From positions 1 to 22,600 of the forward strand of contig NZ_JBHOQJ010000283.1 of assembly GCF_042408365.1 (NCBI RefSeq): a stretch of DNA of 22,600 bases, given 5' to 3'. This document shows, piece after piece, positions 16,102-21,897 of the stretch; position 1 is the first letter of the stretch; each line of letters opens with the position of its first letter. This stretch comes from Thermoflexus sp042408365. Lineage in GTDB: Bacteria > Chloroflexota > Anaerolineae > Thermoflexales > Thermoflexaceae. A program made the translations under genes and the position numbers. The notes under the pieces are model-generated. The model made no database searches and was not told the origin of the DNA. It saw only the letters and a program-made list of their open reading frames with translations.

Positions 16102-16845
16102 TCAGTCCAACTCCTCATCAGCGTGGTAGTGATGATGCGCGTGGGCGCTGGAAAGCTCATAGCGCATCCGCTCCCAGACCGCTTGAGCTCGCGCCATCGC
16201 CTCGGGATCCGTGACCTTCATGAGCTCATTGATAAAGTAACCCTCCGGGACCGCCCCCTCGATGTGGATGACCTCGTTGATCACGGTGCGCGGAACGCCG
16301 TAGACCCCGTAATAGTCTGCCAGCTCCGGAAACTCCATCGCCTCCACCATGTCCGCCCGGATCCACGAACTTTCCATGGCTGCCTGGTGGGCCAGCCGCA
16401 CCATCCGTGGACAGTAAGGGCATGTCGGTGTGACGAAGACCTGGATGTGGACGGGCGTCTGGATCTGGGCCAGCCGCTTCCGGCTGGATGGCGAGAGCCC
16501 GGAGTCCCGGGCCCCGACCATCCGGATGTCCTCGATCAGCGAGCCGAACTCATACCCCGATGGGATCCCGAAGTAGCGGATGCCGTAATCCCGATCGCCC
16601 TCGATCACCACCGCCGGGGCCTTATCAATCCCGTAGCGCTCCGCGATCTCCCGGTCGGTGATGCGGTTATAGACTTCCATGGAGATCTGATCGGAGAGGG
16701 CAGCCACTTCCTCGATCAGCTGTTGGGTCTCCTGGCAATAGGTGCAGTCCATCTTCTGGATAAAGACCAGCAGCCGCACCGGATTCTTTAGATCCGCCAA
16801 CAGCCGCTTGACTTCCTCCCGAGTGCGTGTATCCAGCAGCGCCAT
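16102..16845 (-). CDS. Thioredoxin-fold protein disulfide oxidoreductase with two CXXC sites
   Basis: 247 residues made of two thioredoxin folds. The first has CTYC (34-37) with its cis-proline in KAPAVVIEG (Pro77); the second has CPYC (142-145) with GVPRTVINE. This is the layout of PDO, the 'glutaredoxin-like' protein disulfide oxidoreductase of hyperthermophilic archaea and some thermophilic bacteria, which forms or rearranges disulfides in the cytoplasm. The length fits. The C-terminus is a His-rich tail (SSAHAHHHYHADEELD) that could bind metal and is not part of the core family. The start is supported by AGGAGGAGG 5 nt before the ATG. A DUF2892 gene follows. Confidence 0.88.
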   Translation of the reverse strand: MALLDTRTREEVKRLLADLKNPVRLLVFIQKMDCTYCQETQQLIEEVAALSDQISMEVYNRITDREIAERYGIDKAPAVVIEGDRDYGIRYFGIPSGYEFGSLIEDIRMVGARDSGLSPSSRKRLAQIQTPVHIQVFVTPTCPYCPRMVRLAHQAAMESSWIRADMVEAMEFPELADYYGVYGVPRTVINEVIHIEGAVPEGYFINELMKVTDPEAMARAQAVWERMRYELSSAHAHHHYHADEELD

Positions 16846-16915
16846 ACGGACCTCCTCCTGGGATCTAATCCAAGAGCTTATCGGGCAGGGTCCGCCGGTC
16901 CCCTCCTGGGCGCTC

Positions 16916-16946
16916 GGAGGGGGCGGGTTGACAACCCGCCCCCTCC
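16916..16946. repeat. 15-bp near-loopless hairpin
   Basis: GGAGGGGGCGGGTTG (16916-16930) and its exact complement (16932-16946) are separated by a single A. A TTGACA in its centre is part of the hairpin and is not read as a promoter. Confidence 0.6.
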
Positions 16947-17068
16947 CCCCAGTCGGAGGGCCCGATGGCGCGGACCGTTGCCCCTCACTTCCCTTAGATG
17001 CAAGGGGCGCGTTCCGGTGACAGGGGGTTTGGGGGCTCGAGGATCTCCATGGAGCCACATTTTCCACT

Positions 17069-17172
17069 GGTTTTGGCTCCTCGGGGGTGGGGGCGAGCTG
17101 AACGCCGAAGGCGCTCAGCTCGCCCCCACCCCCCAGGGGCTCAAAACCCAAATAAGGAAGAAGCACTACCCA
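17069..17172 (+). repeat. Long G-rich hairpin and repeat tail next to the ssrA promoter
   Basis: A perfect 19-bp stem (17083-17101 with 17115-17133; GGGGGTGGGGGCGAGCTGA half) caps on CGCCGAAGGCG, and the stem extends imperfectly out to 17069-17148. It is followed by CAAAACCCAAATAAGGAAG then AAGCACTACCC, matching the tail CCAAAACCAATAGTGGACG AAGCACTAC of the copy at 10008. The tail ends about 17 bases before the ssrA -10 box. Linker, hairpin II and block III are missing. Confidence 0.65.
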
Positions 17173-17185
17173 AAGTTATGTTTCG

Positions 17186-17194
17186 TGCTATAAT
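17186..17194 (+). promoter_or_regulatory. Extended -10 promoter of ssrA
   Basis: TGCTATAAT is a perfect extended -10 (TGn plus TATAAT at 17189-17194). The mature tmRNA 5' end at 17205 lies 11 nt downstream. No good -35 is seen; the upstream bases belong to the repeat tail. Confidence 0.75.
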
Positions 17195-17204
17195 GAAAGT
17201 GCAA

Positions 17205-17587
17205 GGGGGCGAAAAGGGCTCGACGGGGGAGGCAGATCGTTGGTGGCAGGCCGGGGCCGCTCGGACCCCGTGAACAACCCGGGCAAACAACAAGTGCCAA
17301 CCGCGACTACGCGGCCCTCCCGCTGGCGGCCTAAGCCAGCGTGATGGGACGGTCCCCCGATGAGGGGACCCGCTCGACCGGACCCATCGCCGACGGGGCC
17401 GGATCGGGTGTGACAAAGTCGGCGTGCGGTCGCCCGGTGCCCCGGAGGGCGGCCTAAGATCCAAGGGGCTGGCCGGCCGGAGACCTTGCCGGTTGGAGGG
17501 CCGGTCGGCGAGAGAAGCAAACCGGATACGCCTGTAGGCACCAGCGATCGAATCTTCCGGACGCGGGTTCGATTCCCGCCGCCTCCA
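17205..17587 (+). ncRNA. ssrA: Transfer-messenger RNA (tmRNA)
   Basis: 383 nt. The tRNA-like part is clear: acceptor GGGGGCG (17205-17211) pairs with CGCCTCC (17580-17586) with a G3-U pair as needed by alanyl-tRNA synthetase, discriminator A at 17587, and T-arm GCGGG-TTCGATT-CCCGC. The 5' AAAAGGGCTCGACGGGGG matches the conserved tmRNA start. The tag frame runs from GCC 17296 to TAA 17334 and encodes ANRDYAALPLAA, ending in the LAA degron signal. With SmpB it rescues stalled ribosomes and tags the unfinished peptide for proteolysis. GC-rich pseudoknots follow the tag. CCA is not encoded (CTT follows), so it must be added. A hicBA pair follows directly. Confidence 0.97.
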
Positions 17588-17656
17588 CTTTTTTATGTCG
17601 GAAGGACAATGCAGCAACATCAGATAACCCGTGAAATTTGCAGCGAGGAGTGGATG

Positions 17657-17872
17657 ATGCGCCCCGGGGGCCGTGAATTCTATGTGATCATCGAGCGCGA
17701 TGAGGATGGATATTATGTGGGGGAGGTTCCTCAACTGCGCGCCTGTTACAGTCAGGGGAAAACGCTTGATGAGCTGATGGCGAACATCCGAGAGGTCATC
17801 GAGTTGTGTCTGGAGGAAGGGGAGGAGGAATACCGGCTGGAGTTTGTGGGTCTTCAGAAGGTGGTGCTCTGA
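17657..17872 (+). CDS. hicB: HicB-family antitoxin (short form)
   Basis: 71 residues from ATG 17657. REFYVIIERDEDGYYVGEVPQLRACYSQGKTLDELMANIREVIELCLEE is the HicB/UPF0150 partial RNase-H fold (first part quoted: REFYVIIERDEDGYYVGEVP). HicB binds and blocks the HicA toxin. The start has GAGGAG 6 nt upstream and begins just before the first strand as in family members; an in-frame ATG at 17609 with GGAAGG 3 nt upstream would add 16 residues. No helix-turn-helix or ribbon-helix-helix DNA-binding tail is seen, so self-repression in the usual way is unlikely. The stop overlaps the hicA start by 4 bp. No own promoter is evident, and the gene starts 69 nt after tmRNA. Confidence 0.88.
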   Translation: MRPGGREFYVIIERDEDGYYVGEVPQLRACYSQGKTLDELMANIREVIELCLEEGEEEYRLEFVGLQKVVL

Positions 17873-18096
17873 TGACTCGTTTGCCTGTTTTAAAGGCCCA
17901 CGAAGTCATTCGGGCCTTAGAGAAGGCCGGCTTTCAGGTGGTGCGGCAGAAAGGAAGCCATGTGCGGTTGAGACATCCCGATGGACGAGTGGTTACCGTT
18001 CCGGTTCATCCCAATCAGGATCTTGGGCGAGGACTCCTGCGCAAGATTTTGCGGGACGCAGAGCTCACGCCAGAGGATTTTGCGAAGCTGCTGTGA
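17872..18096 (+). CDS. hicA: HicA-family mRNA interferase toxin
   Basis: 74 residues. EVIRALEKAGFQVVRQKGSHVRLRHPDG and VTVPVHPNQDLGRGLLRKILRD are the HicA (YcfA) dsRBD-like fold (motifs: GFQVVRQKGSH, VPVHPNQDLGRGLLRKIL). The catalytic His is His30 in KGSH. HicA toxins cut mRNA without needing ribosomes; in E. coli HicA is also reported to cut tmRNA. The ATG overlaps the hicB stop (ATGA at 17872-17875), so the two are translationally coupled. The order antitoxin then toxin is the reverse of the classical hicAB but common in other phyla. The gene looks intact. Confidence 0.92.
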   Translation: MTRLPVLKAHEVIRALEKAGFQVVRQKGSHVRLRHPDGRVVTVPVHPNQDLGRGLLRKILRDAELTPEDFAKLL

Positions 18097-18160
18097 AGGA
18101 AACCGCTAGCTCGCAAAATCATCGGGGAATGGAAGGTGATCCGATTCCTTCCGGATGAGA

Positions 18161-18198
18161 GAAGTGGGCGATGGCTCGTGAGGGGCCTCGCCCACTTC
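18161..18198 (+). terminator. Hairpin after hicBA
   Basis: GAAGTGGGCGA (18161-18171) and TCGCCCACTTC (18188-18198) form a perfect 11-bp stem with a 16-nt loop, 64 bp past the hicA stop. No T-run follows, so termination strength is uncertain. Its presence argues against a coding start at the GTG 18136 for the next gene. Confidence 0.5.
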
Positions 18199-18279
18199 GC
18201 GTTCATGATTGTGAATAGGCCCATGGAGCGGGCGGGTTCGTTGCCTATTATTTCCCTTTCAGTGTTCGCTGAGACCCCA

Positions 18280-19455
18280 ATGGGCGTTACGGATTACTAC
18301 ATCTGGCGGGAATTCGAGGATCGCATCGGCGGCGAATGGGTCCGCTGGGCGGGGAAGCCCGGGCTGGAGATCTGGAGCCATGTCGATCCGGGAGCTGCCC
18401 TCATCGCGCAGGTCATGGAGATCGGCCCGGAGGACCACGTTCTGGATCTGAACTGTGGGGTCGGATGGCTGGGGGTGCTCGCGGCCCGGCGCACTTCCGG
18501 CCGGATCCTCCTGGCCAGCGATCACGGGCTGGCCGTGGAGGCCGCTCGACGCACGATGGCGATGAACGGCCTGGAAGGGCGCGCCCTCATCGTCCACGGC
18601 GATGGGTATTCCCTCCTGGAGCCCGAGGCGTTTGATGTGGTTTTCCTGAACATCCCCAAGGGGAAGGAGGTCGCCCAGCGTTTGGTGCGCCTGGCCGCAT
18701 GGGCGCTCAAACCGGGGGGGCGGCTCTATCTGGCCGGGCCGAAACGAGGGGGTATCGAGGGGATTATCGCTTACGCTCAAGATTACTTCGGCAGGGCCCC
18801 GGTGTGGGCCTATGGAAGCGGTTACCGGGTGGCTGTGGCCGTTCGTCCGGCGGAGCTGAAGATGGATCCCCCGGGCGAGGAGTTTGTGGAGCGGGAGGCC
18901 GTTGTGCGAGGCCGCGCCTGGCGCTTCATCACCCGACCCGGGCTTTTCTCTTGGTCCGCCCTGGATGAGGGAACCCGACATCTGATCGAGGGGATGGAGA
19001 TCCGCCCCATGGATCACGTGTTGGATCTGGGATGCGGCTATGGGATTGTGGGGGTGGTGGCCGCGCACGAGGCGCGGGAAGGTCGGGTGGTCATGGTGGA
19101 TATCAGTGCCGCAGCCTTGGAGGCGAGCCGTCGCACCTTGGCGCTTTATTCTCTCCCCCACGTCGAGGTCCGCCTCAGCGATGTCATCGATGGCGTGCGG
19201 GGCGAGCGGTTTGATGTGGTGGTGACGAACCCGCCAATCCATCAGGGGTTCGGGGTTGAGCGGGAGGTGGCCTTGCAGTTCGTGCACGACGCGCCCTCCG
19301 TGTTGCGCCCTGGGGGCCGGCTGTATCTGGTCGGGGCCGTGGTGCTTCCCTATCGCACAATCATTGAGCGGGTCTTTGGGAATGTGGAGATCCTGTTCGA
19401 CGATCGCCATTATCGGGTCTATCGAGCGATCTATATGCCCCGCCGGCTTCGATAA
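18280..19455 (+). CDS. RsmC-like methyltransferase with two Rossmann halves
   Basis: 391 residues from ATG 18280. The N-terminal half has a degenerate SAM fold (VLDLNCGVGWLGV at 54-66; LNIPKGK where a catalytic NPP motif would be). The C-terminal half has a complete one: VLDLGCGYGIVGV near 247 and the catalytic NPPIH near 317. RsmC, which methylates G1207 of 16S rRNA at N2, has this same arrangement of an inactive N-domain and active C-domain with NPPFH. An N6-adenine or other NPPF/Y enzyme is a less likely alternative. The start is unsure: no strong ribosome site precedes 18280, while an upstream GTG at 18136 would run through a hairpin. It stands alone on plus. Confidence 0.8.
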   Translation: MGVTDYYIWREFEDRIGGEWVRWAGKPGLEIWSHVDPGAALIAQVMEIGPEDHVLDLNCGVGWLGVLAARRTSGRILLASDHGLAVEAARRTMAMNGLEGRALIVHGDGYSLLEPEAFDVVFLNIPKGKEVAQRLVRLAAWALKPGGRLYLAGPKRGGIEGIIAYAQDYFGRAPVWAYGSGYRVAVAVRPAELKMDPPGEEFVEREAVVRGRAWRFITRPGLFSWSALDEGTRHLIEGMEIRPMDHVLDLGCGYGIVGVVAAHEAREGRVVMVDISAAALEASRRTLALYSLPHVEVRLSDVIDGVRGERFDVVVTNPPIHQGFGVEREVALQFVHDAPSVLRPGGRLYLVGAVVLPYRTIIERVFGNVEILFDDRHYRVYRAIYMPRRLR

Positions 19456-19684
19456 GGCTCTTTTCTGTTTCCTGCCAGCTTCCGATAGCCATCCCTTTCA
19501 TGGAGAAAGGCCGATGACCCCTTAATTCCTTTTTTCCGTCGTATCTTCGGAACTATTCCGCTCGGTTCCATTCAGTTCGGAGCTCTTATGAAGAGGCGGA
19601 AGGCTCCCCAAGCCCTCAGGGGAAAATCCACGGTGAAACGCCCATACCCGTGTTGTGTTGCGTGAGAGCGACTGAACGGTTACT

Positions 19685-19745
19685 TTCCTTCTCCCCATGC
19701 AGCCCTTTGGACTGCAGGGGGAAGGAAAATCCTTCGGGGGCTCAG
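19685..19745 (-). repeat. Partial modular intergenic repeat (hairpin-I arm, linker, hairpin II)
   Basis: On minus it reads GAGCCCCCGAAGGATTTTCC, then CTTCCCCCTGCAGTCC-aaa-GGGCTGCATGGGG. The AGCCCCCGAAGGATTTT junction is the same as in the copy at 14893 (CAGCCCCCGAAGGATTTTT). Block III and the tail are absent. Confidence 0.65.
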
Positions 19746-19860
19746 GGAGGCGACCGAAAACGGACGCTGATGGAATTTAACGAGCGGGGGATAGAGGTGA
19801 TCCCCTTTCCCGCAACTCCCATCCGAATTTGAAAGACCCTCTGCTTTTAAACCGGGTCCA

Positions 19861-19889
19861 TTGACATTTTTCCCAACCCCTACTAAGCT
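19861..19889 (+). promoter_or_regulatory. Promoter of the four-cysteine regulator
   Basis: Consensus -35 TTGACA (19861-19866), 17-nt spacer, then TAAGCT (19884-19889) as a weak -10. The start would be near 19896, about 80 nt before the ATG at 19975. A weak -10 with a perfect -35 is often seen where an activator or self-regulator acts. Confidence 0.5.
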
Positions 19890-19974
19890 TTTCCATGGAG
19901 GGGCTGGTCGGGGTGGTCGGCGATGCGCCAATCTGGGGGAGGACCGAGCCTCCCCGTCGCTGAGGAGGTGGCCG

Positions 19975-20571
19975 ATGCAGGCCACGCGAGCTCGTATTCT
20001 GCAGATTTTGCGGGAGAAGGGAGAGGCAACCGCGGTTGAACTGGCCACCCGACTCGGCCTCCGGGCGGTGACTGTCCGTCATCACCTCCGAGTGCTTCGG
20101 GAGGATGGCCTCATCCGTGAGGTCCGCACCCTCCGGAACGGACGCGGCCGTCCACGGATCGTCTTCACCCTCACCGAGGCTGCGAATCGCCTGTTCCCTC
20201 GAAACTATGAGGGGTTGGTTCGACATCTCCTCCCGATCGCGTTATCGTCCAAGGAGATCCGCCAGGTCGCCCGAAGCATGAGCCAGGAAGCGAACCTCCA
20301 AGGCCTGACCGGCCAAGCTCGGCTGTCCCGCGTTGTCTCCTTCCTGAATGAGAAAGGGTATGTGGCTCGGCTGGAGACCTCAGGGAATGGGCCGACCTGG
20401 CTGGAGATCCGGAATTGCCCCTATTTGGAGGTCGCCCGGGAACGGGGGGAGCTCTGCGCCCTGGACAGCGCGCTGATGGAGGAGCTGGTGGGGGCCCCGG
20501 TGGAGCGGATTTCCTGCATCACCCATGGTGATCCTGCTTGCCGGTATCGCATCCGCTCCGAAACCGCCTGA
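19975..20571 (+). CDS. Winged-helix regulator with four-cysteine (likely Fe-S) domain, SufR/COG2345-like
   Basis: 198 residues. Residues 1-70 are a winged helix (RARILQILREKGEATAVELA, recognition helix AVTVRHHLRVLREDGLI, wing GRGRPRIVFTLT). The C-terminal part has Cys148, Cys161, Cys181 and Cys189 (CX12C-X19-CX7C) within NCPYLEVARERGELCALD and ISCITHGDPACRYRI. In SufR and related COG2345 regulators such cysteines hold an Fe-S cluster, and SufR represses suf Fe-S assembly genes; the second pair is spaced differently from cyanobacterial SufR. No suf genes are in the window, so the target is unknown. AGGAGGT lies 5 nt before the ATG, and a TTGACA promoter precedes it. Confidence 0.85.
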   Translation: MQATRARILQILREKGEATAVELATRLGLRAVTVRHHLRVLREDGLIREVRTLRNGRGRPRIVFTLTEAANRLFPRNYEGLVRHLLPIALSSKEIRQVARSMSQEANLQGLTGQARLSRVVSFLNEKGYVARLETSGNGPTWLEIRNCPYLEVARERGELCALDSALMEELVGAPVERISCITHGDPACRYRIRSETA

Positions 20572-20835
20572 GCGTATAGGTGGCTGAAGCCAGGGTAGGA
20601 GCAGGCTGGAAAGCTGTCCTCCGCCGGGATTCATCCTGTGGGGAGGCGGGTGATCGCCCCATCACAAGAGGGGATTGTTTTGTCTGCTGCTGATGCACCG
20701 TCCGTGTATTGCAGACGGACTTCCCCTTAAAGGCCGAGCCTCTGGAGGATCATCGTCTGGAGCCCCAACCGTTGAAGGAGCGAGGGGACTAAGATCACCC
20801 CCAGGGTGTTCAGGCGACGGCCCCCACTCCATTGC

Positions 20836-21027
20836 CTCACGGCCTGGCGGTTTCGGTCGGGGAAGCTCCCCGTCCTCGCCCGGCCGCTTCCCACGGGCAC
20901 CATCCGGGTGGGAGAGGTTTGCCCGGGCAGCCGGGTTGTGCGCTACGCCCGGGTCTCTTCGGCGGACCAGAAGGCCGATCTGGAACGACAGGTGCAGCGG
21001 CTGGAGGCGTTGGCCCGGCTCGCCCCC
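20836..21027 (+). pseudogene. IS607-family serine recombinase (tnpA) remnant
   Basis: The frame from 20836 reads LTAWRFRSGKLPV, then LPTGTIRV, then RYARVSSADQKADLERQ and VQRLEALA. This is the end of the MerR-like DNA-binding helix and the start of the serine-recombinase domain of IS607 TnpA, with its catalytic serine in ARVSS. Upstream the frame is scrambled and has a stop (TAA near 20788). Downstream it loses similarity after LARLAP and stops at 21058, so about two thirds of the recombinase is missing. No tnpB is present. It cannot be active. Confidence 0.85.
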
Positions 21028-21137
21028 AAGTTTCATCCTCCCTCCCCAAAAGTCCTCTGAGCCGTGAGGAGAGGGGATCAAGGGGGATAGGATCATCCGC
21101 CCTCTCCATCGCATATTCCCAAAACAAGAAGCACGGG
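21028..21137 (+). repeat. Modular intergenic repeat abutting the IS607 remnant
   Basis: It has a weak hairpin II (CTCCCTCCCC...GGAGAGGGG, about 21043-21076), block III GGATCATCCGCCCTCTCC (about 21090-21107), then ATCGCATATTCCCAAAACAA and GAAGCACGG. The tail has a short deletion relative to the copies at 10008 and 12753. It begins where the tnpA fragment loses similarity. Confidence 0.7.
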
Positions 21138-21172
21138 AGGCGCAACTTGCCTTGTCGCAAAGAGGAAGTTTT

Positions 21173-21212
21173 CTGTGGGGGGCGGGGCGTTTGCGCGGCC
21201 CGCCCCCCACAG
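21173..21212. repeat. 14-bp GC-rich hairpin
   Basis: CTGTGGGGGGCGGG (21173-21186) pairs exactly with 21199-21212 around a 12-nt loop. It lies 77 bp past the cyclo-ligase stop on minus and could terminate that transcript, but no T-run follows. Confidence 0.6.
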
Positions 21213-21288
21213 AAATTCCGCGAATCAGAAGCTCGTCACCACGAGTTGAGCGGATGACCTCGGTTTGCAGTAGAGCGGACGCAACTCC

Positions 21289-21897
21289 CTAATTGAATTC
21301 GATTGCTTTCGCCTGAAGCCAGCCCTCTTCCGTAAGAATCCATTGCACCCGCCCATCGGTCGGGGTGTGGGGAAGGGCATCCACCAGGAACCGGGCATAG
21401 GTGACCCCGACCGTCAGACCTTTCAAGCCGGGTAGAAGGCGATCGAAATATCCTCCGCCGTAGCCCAAGCGGAACCCGTAACGATCAAAGGCCACGCCGG
21501 GGACGAATGCCAACTCAATGGCTTCCGGATCGATGAGGGGACACTCCGGCGTGGGCTCCAGCATCCCATAAGGGTGCCGTTGCAGGGCCCCGGGACAATA
21601 CAAATGAAGCGCCAGCTGTCCGGGGGCGGCGATGCGCGGCAGCACCCAGCGTTTCTCCGGATGCTGTTCCAAGAGGGGGCCCAAGTCGATTTCGTTGCGG
21701 AAGGCCATATAAATGAGCACCGTCCGGGCGGCCTGGAAGGGGGGCCAAGCCTCCACATGCCGTCGGACCGCTTCGCTGGCTGCAGCGACGATTTCCGGGG
21801 GCAGGGCGGTTCGCTCGGCCAGCCATCGCCTCCGCAGGGCGCGCTTCGCCGCCTGGATCGCCTGGGGATCGACGTTGGGATCAAAGGGGATGCGCAT
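21289..21897 (-). CDS. 5-formyltetrahydrofolate cyclo-ligase
   Basis: 202 residues from ATG 21897. The C-terminal signature FVPGVAFDRYGFRLGYGGGYFDR (key part GYGGGYFDR) is the ATP/substrate loop of the MTHFS/YgfA family, and KRALRRRWLAERTALPPE at the N-terminus and MAFRNEIDL in the middle fit as well. The enzyme turns 5-formyl-THF into 5,10-methenyl-THF with ATP, salvaging a folate store. The length fits the family. AGGGA lies about 7 nt before the ATG. Its first 17 bases overlap the 3' end of the upstream OMPDC-like gene in another frame, so the two are likely co-translated. An upstream in-frame start at 21951 would overlap more and adds no family sequence. Confidence 0.93.
   Translation of the reverse strand: MRIPFDPNVDPQAIQAAKRALRRRWLAERTALPPEIVAAASEAVRRHVEAWPPFQAARTVLIYMAFRNEIDLGPLLEQHPEKRWVLPRIAAPGQLALHLYCPGALQRHPYGMLEPTPECPLIDPEAIELAFVPGVAFDRYGFRLGYGGGYFDRLLPGLKGLTVGVTYARFLVDALPHTPTDGRVQWILTEEGWLQAKAIEFN

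Larger units (their letters stand above)
16846..17204. other. Intergenic region between the oxidoreductase and ssrA
   Basis: No gene. It holds two large GC-rich hairpins (16916-16946 and 17069-17148), a repeat tail (17142-17170) and the ssrA promoter. The oxidoreductase (minus) and ssrA (plus) are divergent here. No good minus-strand promoter was found. Confidence 0.5.
19456..19974. other. Intergenic region before the four-cysteine regulator
   Basis: No gene is supported; a 60-codon frame near 19650 runs through a repeat hairpin and looks accidental. It holds a small hairpin CCTTTC-atgga-GAAAGG (about 19494-19510) that may end the methyltransferase message, the partial repeat copy (19685-19745) and the promoter at 19861-19889. 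Confidence 0.45.
20572..21288. other. Intergenic region with IS607 remnant and repeat copy
   Basis: There is no intact gene in 717 bp. It holds small hairpins (GTGAT-cgcccc-ATCAC at about 20650-20665; GTCCGT...ACGGAC at about 20699-20718), the tnpA remnant (20836-21027), the repeat copy (21028-21137) and the large hairpin at 21173-21212. Confidence 0.5.

Noticed and set aside
16926..16931. TTGACA as a -35 box
   Set aside because: It sits at the centre of a near-perfect hairpin and has no -10 partner at usual spacing.
17141..17734. A 197-codon minus-strand frame across ssrA
   Set aside because: It is the antisense of tmRNA and the hicB start, with no domain match.
18259..19410. A long minus-strand frame opposite the methyltransferase gene
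   Set aside because: The plus strand encodes clear SAM-binding and NPPIH motifs; the minus frame has only low-complexity His/Pro/Gln content.
19650..19832. A 60-codon plus-strand frame
   Set aside because: It runs through a repeat hairpin and has no ribosome site or homology that I recognise.
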